From positions 62,001-126,000 of the forward strand of contig CAZLYU010000003.1 of NCBI GenBank assembly GCA_964563855.1: DNA of 64,000 nucleotides. The letters are read 5' to 3'. The notes under the pieces were generated by a model. The model was not told the origin of the DNA. It saw only the letters and a program-made list of their open reading frames with translations, and did no database searches. This document shows positions 10,468-20,041 of the stretch, in pieces. The stretch comes from JAFGRR01 sp964563855. GTDB lineage: Bacteria > Planctomycetota > Phycisphaerae > UBA1845 > Fen-1342. Within the stretch, counting starts at the first letter, position 1, and every line of letters begins with the position of its first letter. The translations under genes were made by a program, and so were the position numbers.

Positions 10468-12012
10468 TCACCGATCGGTTTGAATTCGCGTCCGCGGCGG
10501 GAACGTGCGCAGCGAGTCGGGCGGGTCCTCCGCCGGTACATCCAAATCTTCGCGCAACCGGTCCAGGGCGGCGGTCAGCCGCTCGCGCACCGGGGCATAG
10601 GTCGGGTTGCTATAGAGATTCGACAGCTCGAAGGGATCGAACTCGCGATCGTACAGCTCCCACTCGTCGACATCCGACTCGTAGAAGTGGATCAGCTTGT
10701 AACGTCCGTCGGCGACGCCGTAGTGCTTACGCACATGATGCCACGCCGGATACTCGTAGTAGTGGTAGTAGAAGTAGTCGCGCCAGTCTTCCGGACGCTC
10801 GCCGCGCAGCAGCGGCGCCATCGATACGCCGTGCATCGGGGCCGAGGGTTCGACGCCGGCGATGTCGAGCAGCGTGGGCGCCAAGTCGACGTTGCTAACG
10901 ATCAATTCGCAAGACGAATTCGCCGCCGCAACGCCGGGCCAGCGCACGATGAGCGGCGTCTTGAGCGTCTCTTCGTACATGAAGCGCTTGTCGAACCAGC
11001 CGTGCTCTCCGAGGAAAAAGCCCTGATCTGAGGTGTAGATCACCACGGTGTTGTCGGCGAGCCCCGCTTCGTCGAGATAATCGAGCAGCCGGCCGACGTT
11101 GTCGTCGATCGCGTCGACGCAGCGCAAATAGTCTTTGATGTAGCGCTGATACTTCCAGCGCGTGAGGGCGTCGCCACGGAGTTGCGCTTGCTTGAACATT
11201 AGATTCTTGGGGCCATACGCCGCCTCCCACGCGGCGCGCTGCTCGTCGTCGAGCTCACGCGGAAACGTGAACTTCAAATCGCGGTCGTCGAGCGTCTCGC
11301 TGATGGTCATGTCTTGCTGACGCACCGCGACGCCGCGCCGGCTGTAGTCTTCAAACAACGTCGGCGGCTCGGGGATCGTCGTATCGTCATACTTCTTCAG
11401 ATAGCGCAGCGGCGGGTCGAACGGCCGGTGCGGCGACTTGTGCTGATACATGAGCATGAACGGTCGCTGCGGGTCACGCTGTTCGCGCAGCCACTTCAGC
11501 GTCAGGTCGGTGACCACGTCGGTCGTATAGCCGCCGTGGCGCACGCGCTCGCCGTTGCGAATCATACGCGGGTTGTAGTACGTCCCTTGGCCGACCAGGA
11601 TTTCATAGTGGTCGTAACCGGTCGGCAGCGAACGCAAATGCCACTTGCCGATCAGCGCGGTCTCATACCCGGCCGCTTGCAGCATCTTGGGCATCGTGGG
11701 TTGCTCGGCGTCGAACGTGTTGCCATTCACATACACGCCGTTGCCGTGCGCGTAGCGGCCGGTTTGCACCACGGCGCGGGCCGGCGCGCAGATCGAGTTG
11801 GTCACATAGCATCGATCGAAGCGCAGGCCGCCCGTCGCCAACCGATCGATGTTCGGCGTCGTGTTGATGCGCGAGCCGTAAGCACTGATCGCCTGATAGG
11901 CGTGATCGTCGAGGTAGATCAGGATGATGTTCGGCCGCTCGGCCGCGTGTGCAATGAGCGGCGCCGCCAACGACACGGCGACGATCGCGAGCAAACTCCC
12001 GGGGCGCCTCAT
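10468..12012 (-). CDS. Secreted sulfatase, formylglycine type
   Basis: 514 residues with a Sec signal peptide (LLAIVAVSLAAPLIAHA). The sulfatase hallmark C75-A-P-A-R79 is present, so Cys75 should be converted to formylglycine by the sulfatase-activating enzyme. Metal ligands lie in LIYLDDH near the N-terminus and in YTSDQGFFLGEHG, and the substrate-binding 'GKWHL' is present. The general form (ends in FDPFELSNLYSNP, with a YYHYYEYP stretch) is that of sulfatases acting on sulfated sugars such as N-acetylglucosamine-6-sulfate, but the substrate cannot be read from sequence. Planctomycetes carry many such enzymes for sulfated polysaccharides. No sulfatase-maturing enzyme is in the window. The upstream gene, 47 bases away, lies on the same strand. 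Confidence 0.9.
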   Translation of the reverse strand: MRRPGSLLAIVAVSLAAPLIAHAAERPNIILIYLDDHAYQAISAYGSRINTTPNIDRLATGGLRFDRCYVTNSICAPARAVVQTGRYAHGNGVYVNGNTFDAEQPTMPKMLQAAGYETALIGKWHLRSLPTGYDHYEILVGQGTYYNPRMIRNGERVRHGGYTTDVVTDLTLKWLREQRDPQRPFMLMYQHKSPHRPFDPPLRYLKKYDDTTIPEPPTLFEDYSRRGVAVRQQDMTISETLDDRDLKFTFPRELDDEQRAAWEAAYGPKNLMFKQAQLRGDALTRWKYQRYIKDYLRCVDAIDDNVGRLLDYLDEAGLADNTVVIYTSDQGFFLGEHGWFDKRFMYEETLKTPLIVRWPGVAAANSSCELIVSNVDLAPTLLDIAGVEPSAPMHGVSMAPLLRGERPEDWRDYFYYHYYEYPAWHHVRKHYGVADGRYKLIHFYESDVDEWELYDREFDPFELSNLYSNPTYAPVRERLTAALDRLREDLDVPAEDPPDSLRTFPPRTRIQTDR

Positions 12013-12059
12013 GTTCTGTCCTCTAGGTTACGACGCGTTCAAGACCGTCTGACTCCCCG

Positions 12060-13925
12060 TCACTCTTCCTTATCGTCGCCCCCGCCCAGCAGGCCGCCCA
12101 GCCCCCGCTTGAGGGCCTCGGTCGATTTCTCGATCGTCTCGTCATCGACCGGAACGTCCTCCGGCAATTGGTCGCCGACGAGGTTCTCGACCTGCCGCAT
12201 CGCCTCAGCCGTGCCCGCTTCCACGACCGACTGCCCCAAGGCTTCGATAATCGCTTCTTCGTCAAACACCAGCTTCGGCGCCTGCGTCGGCCCGACCAGC
12301 CGCAGCGTAAGCGTGAGATCACCCACCGCGTCGAGCGCCTGCTGCGTGAGGCGCGGATCGAGACCGAACAGCTCGCCGCGCGACGTGGCCCGCAGACCCT
12401 GCGTCTCGACCGCAATCGCCAAATCGATCACCTCGGCCGACGCGGTTCCATTGATCGTGCCGGTCGCCACGCCGTCTTGCAGCGCTACCGGATTTTCCGG
12501 GCTCAACAGACGCTGCAGTTCGTCGAGCGGAAAGTCGCTGAATACGCCGTTCACGGTTGTCGCCACCGGGGTAGCCCCATAGTCGCTGGTGAACGTCAGC
12601 TCGAACGTTCGCTCCGTCGAGTTGAGCGACACGCGCAGCGGCAGACCCGCTGCGACCGGAGCATCACTTACATTCTCGGCGGTCAGGTCGGCGACGCCGA
12701 TGAACGCGTTCTGCGTCTGAGCTTGCTCCAACGTCACCTGTCGTACGATCAGCCGCGGCGTCGGTGAACGCGGCGCACGAGCCGTCAGGTGCGCAAGATA
12801 GCTCGCCGGCGGCTCCTCCGGCGGCGCCGGTGGAGGACCGTCGCCGCTCGGCAGATACGCCTGCGCTTCCGCGAACATCTCACGCATCCGCTGCGCATTT
12901 TCGAAGTACGTGGCAGCGTCGCTGAACGTCGCCAGATCGACACCGCCCGCAACGCGCTGCACAGCGCGCTCCTGTTCTGCGGGGGTCGTCTCCGCTGCGC
13001 CGGCCGGCATCACAACGGCGCCGGGCGTCGCGCGGGGTTGATCAAGGCGCACGTCGCTCAACTCAACACTGTCGAGCACGATTCGTCCACGTAAGGCGTC
13101 CCACAGGCTCGCGTCCGCGGCAACCGTCGCCACCTGCACGCGGTTCTGCGCCGGTGCGTTCGGATCGGTCAACTGGACGTCCTCGAGCGCGACGCGCCCG
13201 GCGAGCAACTGACTGTTTGATTGGCCCACGTTCGCCTCAGCCCCGTTCGCCGACGTCAGCGCCCGCTCCGCCGCAACCCGCACGACTTCGCCTTGCGAAA
13301 AGTACAGCCCACCCACCGCGAGCAGCAGCACGACCGCCGCGACAACGATGCCGGGAATGCGCACCAGTCGCGGCGTGCGTTCGAGGGTCGCCCGCACGTC
13401 TTTGGCGCTCTTGCCCAGCAGCAGCCAGTCGAGCGTGCGGACCCACTTGTTCTCACGAAACGTCTTGAACTTCTCGGAGTTTTCTTCGAGCGTCAGCCAG
13501 CCGCGCCGAAACCGCGTGACGGCTTGCGCCAGCACAGCACCGCCCGCCAATCCGATCAACGGCCCTAGCACCAGCGCGCCAACCACGGCGTAGCGGCTGA
13601 AGTCGGTCAGGCCGACAATCGGCAAACCGCCCAGCACGTCGAGCAACCCGCCCAGCGCTCCGTCGGCGGCGCGGCCGGTGTGGTACAGCACCGGGGCGCC
13701 GGCGTACGCCAGCCCGCGGCCGATCGCCGCCGCCAACAGAAACAGCCCGATGTGCGTATTGATGACCAAGGCGAGCACCAGGACCAGCGCGTGCAATCCG
13801 TACCAACCGGGTGTGAGCCCGAACCAGAACCCAAGCAGCACCGACAGCAGGATCAGCAACGGCGCGACATCGCCCCGAAAAATCGCGATCCACTTCTTCA
13901 GTGGTCGAGGAAGGATCACTCTCAT
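12060..13925 (-). CDS. Fused multi-helix membrane and AsmA-like protein (TIGR03546 + TIGR03545 type)
   Basis: About 621 residues. The first 210 hold four hydrophobic segments (roughly 18-38, 43-70, 112-135, 190-208) in the arrangement of the TIGR03546 family. The rest, after SQGEVVRVAAERALTSANG, is a beta-rich, AsmA/DUF748-like periplasmic region resembling TIGR03545 with repeated 'LDSVELSDVRLD' and 'TVNGVFSDFPLDELQRLL' units. To my knowledge these two families are normally adjacent separate genes in outer-membrane bacteria; here they appear as one polypeptide. AsmA-like proteins help move lipids between membranes, so an envelope role is likely but unproven. The ATG at 13925 has GGAG only one base before it; the GTG at 13919 would have better spacing. 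The ORF extends upstream to 13979. Confidence 0.6.
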   Translation of the reverse strand: MRVILPRPLKKWIAIFRGDVAPLLILLSVLLGFWFGLTPGWYGLHALVLVLALVINTHIGLFLLAAAIGRGLAYAGAPVLYHTGRAADGALGGLLDVLGGLPIVGLTDFSRYAVVGALVLGPLIGLAGGAVLAQAVTRFRRGWLTLEENSEKFKTFRENKWVRTLDWLLLGKSAKDVRATLERTPRLVRIPGIVVAAVVLLLAVGGLYFSQGEVVRVAAERALTSANGAEANVGQSNSQLLAGRVALEDVQLTDPNAPAQNRVQVATVAADASLWDALRGRIVLDSVELSDVRLDQPRATPGAVVMPAGAAETTPAEQERAVQRVAGGVDLATFSDAATYFENAQRMREMFAEAQAYLPSGDGPPPAPPEEPPASYLAHLTARAPRSPTPRLIVRQVTLEQAQTQNAFIGVADLTAENVSDAPVAAGLPLRVSLNSTERTFELTFTSDYGATPVATTVNGVFSDFPLDELQRLLSPENPVALQDGVATGTINGTASAEVIDLAIAVETQGLRATSRGELFGLDPRLTQQALDAVGDLTLTLRLVGPTQAPKLVFDEEAIIEALGQSVVEAGTAEAMRQVENLVGDQLPEDVPVDDETIEKSTEALKRGLGGLLGGGDDKEE

Positions 13926-14044
13926 TCTCCAGAAGACTTGCGTCAGGCGTACGCAAACGTGGGACGATCCGCCGCTCAACCTTGCGCCGCGTCACCCAAC
14001 ATAGGCGACGCCGACGCCAGGGCCAAGCGACTGTGCGCTCAACG

Positions 14045-14449
14045 TCAGCCGACGTGCACCACCACGCTGCGCGTTGCGCGGGTGCGGCGATGCTCCCACA
14101 GGTAGATTCCCTGCCAGGTCCCCAGCACGAGCCGCCCGTCGGCGATCGGAACGCCCAACGACGTCGCCGTCAGCGCCGCCTTGATGTGCGCCGGCATGTC
14201 GTCCGGGCCTTCAGCCGTATGCGTGAACAGCGGGTCGCGCTCCGCCACCAGCCTGTTCAGCCATGCTTCGAGATCGCGACGCGCTGACGGGTCGGCGTTC
14301 TCCTGAACGACCAGACTCGCCGAGGTGTGCCGCACGAACACGGTGCACAGCCCATCGACCACACCCGCGTCGCGCACCACAGCGGCGACGCGGTCGGTGA
14401 TCTCATACAACCCCTGACCGTTCGACGCGATGCTAAGCTGAGCGGTCAT
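14045..14449 (-). CDS. YjbQ family (UPF0047) protein
   Basis: 134 residues, full length for the family. Diagnostic stretches are TVFVRHTSASLVVQENADPS, the 'WLNRLV..RDP.F.HTAEGPDDMPAHIKAAL' core and LGTWQGIYLWEHR. The fold binds a metal through conserved His residues. E. coli YjbQ shows weak thiamine phosphate synthase activity, but the physiological role is not settled, so no pathway is claimed. It sits 20 bases downstream of the GAF-PP2C phosphatase gene on the same strand and is probably cotranscribed with it. Confidence 0.88.
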   Translation of the reverse strand: MTAQLSIASNGQGLYEITDRVAAVVRDAGVVDGLCTVFVRHTSASLVVQENADPSARRDLEAWLNRLVAERDPLFTHTAEGPDDMPAHIKAALTATSLGVPIADGRLVLGTWQGIYLWEHRRTRATRSVVVHVG

Positions 14450-14469
14450 GAATCGCCGCGCTCCGAACG

Positions 14470-15789
14470 CTACTCGGTGACGCGCGCAATCACGATCGTC
14501 TGATCGTCTTCGATCGGGCGGCCCTCGACGAACTCGTCGACCGCGGCGATCAGCGCGTCCATCAGGCTCGACGCATTCACCGAGCAGTTCTCGAGCACCA
14601 GGTCGAGCCGCTCGGCGCCGAACATCTCGCCGTGGTGGTTGAACGCTTCGGTGATGCCATCGGTGTAGAAGATGAGTTGATCACCCCGCTGCAGTTCGTA
14701 GACCGCCTCTTCATATTCCGCCTCTTCGGTAATGCCCAGCGGCAATCCCCCGGCGCGATTCAGGACCGCGACCGTGCCGTCGGCGCACCGTTTCAAACGT
14801 GGCGGATTGTGGCCCGCGCTCGCGTATTGCAGCGTCTTCTCTTCGGGATCGTACGCGGCGTAGAACGCCGTCACGAATCCGTGGCCGTTGCCCGTGTAAT
14901 CGCGGGTCAGCTTCTCGTTCAGCCGGTACAGAAAGTCTTGCGGCGCACAGGGACAGTCGGGTTGCGTATGCGCAAGGGCGTGCGTAATCGCCATGACGAC
15001 CGCGGCGGGCGTGCCGTGTCCGCTGACGTCGGCGATCAGCATGCCCCAGCGGCCGTCGGTCATCGGGAAGAAATCGTAATAATCCCCACCGGCCCGCCGC
15101 GACGTCTGGTAGTACGCAGCCAGATCGAGCCCGCGAATCTTGGGCAGTTCCGACGGGAGCAGCGATCGCTGAATGTCGCCTACTGCCTGTAACTCGCGGT
15201 CAATCTGCTCATACGCCTCGGCGATCTGTCGACCGAGCACCAGATTGTGCGTCGCCCGGCCAAACAAGTTGCTCACCCAAACGGTCTCGGGCAGTTGTTC
15301 CGCCTGAAACGCGGCGGCATCGTGCTTAAGAAACAGCACCATGTTCTTCGCCACCCCGTCATCGAACAGCGGAATCGCCATGAGCGACTTGAACGCGCTG
15401 AGATAGTCGTAAGCCGGGTCGTCGGCGTCGACGGCCAGCTCGCCCGTGATGTAAGGCATGTCGCCATAAATCAGCTCGCTGAACAACCCGCCCCGAATCA
15501 GCGGCAATTTGTCTTTCTCACGCCATGGGTCGATCTGCTCCGTCCGGGCGCTGTCCCGCGTGATGCGGACGAGCGGCTCGACGAGATCGCGTCGGCTGAG
15601 CGTGATAATGCGGTCGCGCGGCAGGATCTGCTGCATGCGGTCCCCGTAGGTACGCACCATCTCTTGCGGATCGCGTTGCTTTGATAGCTCGCGCATCGTC
15701 GCCATGATCGCGTCGAGCTTGTCTCTCCAATGATCCGTCCCGTCAGCCATGGCGCTCAGCGACGGTCGCCGATCTTCCGCATTTAACAT
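14470..15789 (-). CDS. GAF domain and PP2C/SpoIIE-type serine phosphatase (RsbU-like)
   Basis: 439 residues. The N-terminal third (about 40-185) looks like a GAF sensor domain. A short helical linker (EQIDRELQAVGDIQRSLLPSELP) leads into a PP2C/SpoIIE domain with the metal-binding motifs RRAGGDYYDF, LIADVSGHGTPAA, TAFYAAYDPEEKTLQYASAGHNPP and FYTDGITEA. Such enzymes dephosphorylate STAS-domain anti-anti-sigma factors in partner-switching pathways. A STAS protein and an RsbW-like kinase are encoded at 57.8-58.6 kb, possible partners although 42 kb away. No transmembrane segment is visible, so the signal sensed is probably intracellular. The ATG at 15789 lacks a clear ribosome-binding site; ATG 15750 is an alternative. 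Confidence 0.88.
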   Translation of the reverse strand: MLNAEDRRPSLSAMADGTDHWRDKLDAIMATMRELSKQRDPQEMVRTYGDRMQQILPRDRIITLSRRDLVEPLVRITRDSARTEQIDPWREKDKLPLIRGGLFSELIYGDMPYITGELAVDADDPAYDYLSAFKSLMAIPLFDDGVAKNMVLFLKHDAAAFQAEQLPETVWVSNLFGRATHNLVLGRQIAEAYEQIDRELQAVGDIQRSLLPSELPKIRGLDLAAYYQTSRRAGGDYYDFFPMTDGRWGMLIADVSGHGTPAAVVMAITHALAHTQPDCPCAPQDFLYRLNEKLTRDYTGNGHGFVTAFYAAYDPEEKTLQYASAGHNPPRLKRCADGTVAVLNRAGGLPLGITEEAEYEEAVYELQRGDQLIFYTDGITEAFNHHGEMFGAERLDLVLENCSVNASSLMDALIAAVDEFVEGRPIEDDQTIVIARVTE

Positions 15790-16049
15790 GTCTTGCTCGC
15801 GAGTACGCAGGATGGGCTCGTGTGGGTCGCCGCGGCATTATACGGTTTGGGCCGCGTCGCGGTTCGGAATGACGCCGAACACCGCATCTGAGATGCTCCC
15901 TCCAGCGAAGAGGCTACGCGCCGGCTGCGCGGACAGCCAGTGACGACCCCGCCAAACGCACGACTCCGCGAGCCGGGCTCGACTCGCGACAGCTCACGCT
16001 GCGGCGACGCTCCTGAAAGTCCGCAAGCGCCGCCCCCCGTGTCCCCGCG

Positions 16050-17312
16050 TTACGCCAGCACCGGCAGCGGCGCCCGCCGCCGCTGCGGCTCGATCGGCTG
16101 GTAGTACTGATCACGCTGCTGCGGCGTCCAGCCAGCATCGGTGATCAGTCGGCGGATCATCAGCTCATCGAGCCGATACGTCGCTCCCGCGGCGGAAACG
16201 ACGTTCTCCTCCATCATGACCGAGCCCATGTCATTCGCACCATAAAACAGCGCGAGCTGCCCGATCTTCGGCCCCATCGTCACCCAGCTCGACTGGATGT
16301 TCGGGATGTTGTCGAAGTACAGCCGCGCGATCGCCAGCATCCGCAGATACTCTTGCGCATCCGCCAGAAACAGATGCTTGCCATCCGGCACGCGGCGCGG
16401 CCCCGTGTCGGCCAGCGCCTGCTCCAGCGTTAACTGCTCAGCATCCAACCGGTTCGTCGCGACGCCGCCTGTCGCTCGCCGCGCCTCGGCCCCCGCCGCA
16501 TCTTCGGCCGGCCGCTTCCACCGCCCGAGCGGCGTGTTGTCGGGCTGGAACGGCCAGTGGATGAACGCGGTGAAGCCGCCGAACTCATCTTGCAGATCGC
16601 GCAGCAACCGCATGTGCTCGATGCGCTCCGCGACTGTTTCGATGTGGCCGAACATCATCGTGCAACTGGTCTGCATGCCGATCTGGTGCGCCTCGCGCAT
16701 GACCGCGAGCCATTCGTCGCTGCGCGTCTTGCCTTGCCCAATGGTGTCGCGCACCCGGTCGACCAAAATCTCACCACCACCCCCCGGGATCGTCGCCAGC
16801 CCCGCCTCCTGCAACCGCAGCAGCACCTCCCGCAGCGGCATGCCATACACGCGGTGCATCGCCCAAATCTCCGGCGGGCTGAACGCGTGGATGTGGATCG
16901 ACGGATAATTCGTGCGGATGAACTTGAGCAGATCGAGATACCACTGAAACGGCAGTCCATCGCCGGACGGATGATCGGCGTCGGGCACGAGGCCGCCTTG
17001 CATCAAAATCTGCGTACCGCCGATGTCGAGCAGTTCTTCGATCTTCTCGCCGATCTGCTCATAGCTCAGGATGTAGGCCTCGTCATTGCCGGGCTTGCGA
17101 TAGAAGTTGCAGAAGATGCACTTGGCCGTGCACACATTGCTGTAGTTGATGTTGCGATCAACCACGTAGGTGCGATAAGGCTCGGGATGCATCGCGCTCA
17201 GCCGCGCAAAGGCCATCCGCCCCAGATCGTGAATCGAATAGTGGTGATAGAGCTCGAGCGCTTCGGCGTCGGTGAGACGCGTTGAGATCGGCTGGGGCGT
17301 ATCGACGGACAT
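16050..17312 (-). CDS. mqnC: Cyclic dehypoxanthine futalosine synthase (radical SAM)
   Basis: 420 residues. A radical SAM enzyme of the futalosine menaquinone pathway, it cyclises dehypoxanthinyl futalosine. The iron-sulfur cluster ligands are Cys61, Cys65 and Cys68 in NINYSNVCTAKCIFCNFYR; 'MQGGLVPD', 'IPGGGGEILVDRVR' and 'MMEENVVSAAG' are typical of MqnC rather than MqnE or CofH. A hydrophilic insert at about residues 268-318 (Ala-, Arg- and Glu-rich) makes it longer than the usual 360-380. I chose ATG 17312 because AGAGGA lies just upstream; the TTG at 17354 and ATG 17348 have no such site. No other mqn gene is in the window, so the pathway must be scattered. Confidence 0.88.
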   Translation of the reverse strand: MSVDTPQPISTRLTDAEALELYHHYSIHDLGRMAFARLSAMHPEPYRTYVVDRNINYSNVCTAKCIFCNFYRKPGNDEAYILSYEQIGEKIEELLDIGGTQILMQGGLVPDADHPSGDGLPFQWYLDLLKFIRTNYPSIHIHAFSPPEIWAMHRVYGMPLREVLLRLQEAGLATIPGGGGEILVDRVRDTIGQGKTRSDEWLAVMREAHQIGMQTSCTMMFGHIETVAERIEHMRLLRDLQDEFGGFTAFIHWPFQPDNTPLGRWKRPAEDAAGAEARRATGGVATNRLDAEQLTLEQALADTGPRRVPDGKHLFLADAQEYLRMLAIARLYFDNIPNIQSSWVTMGPKIGQLALFYGANDMGSVMMEENVVSAAGATYRLDELMIRRLITDAGWTPQQRDQYYQPIEPQRRRAPLPVLA

Positions 17313-17543
17313 CGCGGTCCTCTCGGAAAAACGAGGCAAATCCTTCATCGTCAATCGATCCTACCGCACCGCAGCCCCGAGATGCGCCAGCAAACTGAAG
17401 GTGCTGAAATTTCAAAAGCTTATGACGAGTGCGGGGCGACGCAGAGGCGCGGCGCTCCGGACGCCTGTCACAGATGCCTCCCGCGGCATACTGCGCGTTT
17501 CGCCGACCGAGTATCGCCCGAACGCAACGCGAACCGACGCAGG

Positions 17544-18749
17544 CTACTCCGGCAGCGCCGCCGCAACGCCCGGCGCGACCAACTCGAAGTCGACGACCAG
17601 CGGCAGGTGGTCAAAGTCGTACTTCGTGTCGACGCCCGGAGCGATCGGCGAGTGCGCCTCGACCACGTCGTACTTCTCCAGCCCCATCTGCTGCAGCAGC
17701 TCATCGTCGATCATCGTCGTGTTGAGCACAAACGCGTTCGCGAGCTGCAGCGCGCTGTCCGAGTACAACACATAGTCCAGCCGGCCCGGCGGCCAACGGT
17801 CGTTGTCGTTGCGCCAGGTGTAGTTCGCCGGACCGGCGCCGTTGTGCAGCGGCTCAGCGTCCCGGATCTCGGTGCCGTCCCAATCCATCGGCATGTCGGA
17901 GCCGAAACGCGTTTCGTTCGACACGTCGCCCGCCAACAGCGACTGCAGCACGCTCACGCCGCCCACCAGGTTCAAGTCGCCAGTAATCAGGAACGGCGTG
18001 TCCGCCGGCAGATCGACGGCGCCGCCCGGCGTTTTGGCGTCGTGCAGCCAAGCGATCACCGCGTCGGCTTCCTGCTGTCGAATCGGGTCGTTGTCAAAGC
18101 CGCCGCAACACTTGAAGTGCGTATTGAGGACGTACAGGTCACGCTCGTAGCGGTCATCGGGCAGGTCGACCAGCGCGAACGAAATCCGCGCCGCGCGCGG
18201 CTGCCCGTCGCGATCCAGATTCTCCGTCCGCCCGTCAAACGCGGGCGGCGTGGTCGTCGCGCCGGTCATCGTCAGCGGCCAGCGCGACGCGATGACATTG
18301 CCGAACGGGCCCGACTGCCCGCGAAAGACATGCCACTTGCCGCCCTCCAGCGGCAGACACTCCGTCAGCAAGCGCACGCAAAAGTCGTCATCGAAACGCT
18401 CGCCGACTTCCTGCAGCGACACGATGTCGGGCTGGGTCGAGCGCAGCACGCGACGAAACGCTTCGCGCCCAACGTAGTCACGCTCACCGATCGCACTGTC
18501 CACGTTAAACACGAACACGCGCACGTCGCTCTCGGAACGACGCCCGCAGAACACCGCACTCGCCACCGACGCCTCCGTCTTCGCCCGCGGAACGGCGACC
18601 AACTCCGCAGCCGTCGTTTCGGTCGCCGAGTTGGCGGCGGTCGCACGCCCCGCGTCACGCGGTGCGGCTCCGCGCTCGCAACCGATGGTCAGTCCAACCA
18701 ACGCCGCACTCATGGTGATCAACGCCGAAGAAGGAAGCCTACGCCGCAT
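17544..18749 (-). CDS. Lipoprotein, endonuclease/exonuclease/phosphatase fold
   Basis: 401 residues. The signal peptide ends in a lipobox (LTIGC), so the mature protein should be lipid-anchored. The body has the EEP-fold catalytic set: Glu in VSLQEVGERF, His in LNTHFKCCGG, Asp-x-Asn in FLITGDLNLVGG and Asp-His in DFDHLPLVVDFEL. The fold serves nucleases, sphingomyelinases and phosphoinositide phosphatases. The cell-surface location favours phosphodiester cleavage of external nucleic acid or lipid, but that is inference. The start is the ATG that begins the signal peptide; the frame runs open 60 bases further up. It is flanked by mqnC (191 bases upstream of it in coordinates) and transaldolase, all on the minus strand, with gaps large enough for separate promoters. 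Confidence 0.82.
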   Translation of the reverse strand: MRRRLPSSALITMSAALVGLTIGCERGAAPRDAGRATAANSATETTAAELVAVPRAKTEASVASAVFCGRRSESDVRVFVFNVDSAIGERDYVGREAFRRVLRSTQPDIVSLQEVGERFDDDFCVRLLTECLPLEGGKWHVFRGQSGPFGNVIASRWPLTMTGATTTPPAFDGRTENLDRDGQPRAARISFALVDLPDDRYERDLYVLNTHFKCCGGFDNDPIRQQEADAVIAWLHDAKTPGGAVDLPADTPFLITGDLNLVGGVSVLQSLLAGDVSNETRFGSDMPMDWDGTEIRDAEPLHNGAGPANYTWRNDNDRWPPGRLDYVLYSDSALQLANAFVLNTTMIDDELLQQMGLEKYDVVEAHSPIAPGVDTKYDFDHLPLVVDFELVAPGVAAALPE

Positions 18750-18931
18750 GATAAACCCGCCGAGTTGAAGTCTGTAGGATGACCGTTCGCGGGGCGTCGC
18801 CCGCCCCAACCCGATTCACGATAGCGACTGCATCATGTTGGGCAAGTCGTGCGGGCGCGCAGGAGTCTCGACGAAACCTCGACGTCGCGGCCCCAGCCGA
18901 CGCGTGCGTCGCCGATCACACGCAACCCAGG

Positions 18932-20041
18932 TTAGGCCGCGAGCGCGGCGCGCTTCTGCTCGATTTCGTTCAGCAGCTGCTCGAACGAGTCGACGAACTT
19001 CTGCAACCCTTCCTCGAGCAACTGATCGGTGACCTGCCGCAGATCGATGCCGGCGATCTCACGGAGCCGCTTCTCCATGCCGAGCGCCTGCCCCATGTCT
19101 TGCTCAATCGTCTGCGCCACGAGGCCGTGATCACGCACCGCTTCGAGCGTGTCGAGCGGCATCGTGTTCACCGTGTTCGGGCCGATCAGTGCGTCGCAGT
19201 AGAGCGTGTCAGGGAAGCTCGGGTTCTTGGTGCTCGTGCTGCCCCACAGCGGCCGCTGCACACGCGCCCCATGCGCCCGGAAGGGGATGAACGCATCGCC
19301 GTCGAAGATGTCTTTGAAGCGTGAATATGCGACCCGCGCGTTGGCGATCGCCGCCTTGCCGAGCAGCTCTTCGAGGTGCTCCTGCCCGGCCTCGATCTTC
19401 TGGTTGAGTTGCTTGTCGATGTTCGAATCGACGCGGCTCACGAAAAATGACGCCACCGAAGCCACCTTGCTCAGCGGCTGCGTGGTCTTCTCGAAGATGC
19501 GCAGTCCGTCGAGATACGCCTTTGCGACCCGCTCATACATTGCGACGGCGAAGATCAGCGTGACGTTCACGTTTACGCCTTCGCCGATCAGCGTCGTGAT
19601 CGCCTTCAGCCCCGCCTCGGTCGCCGGCACCTTGATCATGATGTTCGGGCGATTGAGCGCCGCGAAGAGGCGCCGGGCTTCTTCGACCGTGGCGTCCGTG
19701 TCATGCGCGAGCATCGGGCGCACTTCCAGACTCACGTAGCCGTCGCGTCCGTGCGTCTCGTTGTAGACCGGTCGCAGCGCATCAGCCGCGGCGCCGACTT
19801 CCTGAATCGCAATCTTCTCATAGATCGCCAGCGCCGCGGCCCCCCGCGCGGCCTCGTTCTCGATCAAGGCGTCATAGGCGCCGGAAGCGATCGCGTTCTG
19901 GAAGATCGTCGGGTTCGACGTCATTCCCAACACGCCATCGTCGATCAACGCATCGAGCTGGCCTGAAGCGAGCAGTTCGCGGCTGATGTGATCGATCCAG
20001 ATTGATTGGCCCAACGCCGCAATTTGCTGAATCCGCGTCAT
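18932..20041 (-). CDS. tal: Transaldolase
   Basis: 369 residues. It transfers the dihydroxyacetone unit of sedoheptulose 7-phosphate to glyceraldehyde 3-phosphate in the non-oxidative pentose phosphate pathway. The Schiff-base lysine is in NIMIKVPATEAGLKAI. 'SIWIDHISRELL' and 'GVLGMTSNPTIFQNAI' at the N-terminus and 'WGSTSTKNPSFPDTLYCDALIGPNTVNTMPLDTL' place it with the longer transaldolases that occur alone or fused to glucose-6-phosphate isomerase; here it stands alone. The ATG at 20041 follows AGAGGA with good spacing; the frame extends upstream without meaning. It is probably its own transcription unit, as 260 bases without a recognisable gene separate it from uppP. Confidence 0.93.
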   Translation of the reverse strand: MTRIQQIAALGQSIWIDHISRELLASGQLDALIDDGVLGMTSNPTIFQNAIASGAYDALIENEAARGAAALAIYEKIAIQEVGAAADALRPVYNETHGRDGYVSLEVRPMLAHDTDATVEEARRLFAALNRPNIMIKVPATEAGLKAITTLIGEGVNVNVTLIFAVAMYERVAKAYLDGLRIFEKTTQPLSKVASVASFFVSRVDSNIDKQLNQKIEAGQEHLEELLGKAAIANARVAYSRFKDIFDGDAFIPFRAHGARVQRPLWGSTSTKNPSFPDTLYCDALIGPNTVNTMPLDTLEAVRDHGLVAQTIEQDMGQALGMEKRLREIAGIDLRQVTDQLLEEGLQKFVDSFEQLLNEIEQKRAALAA

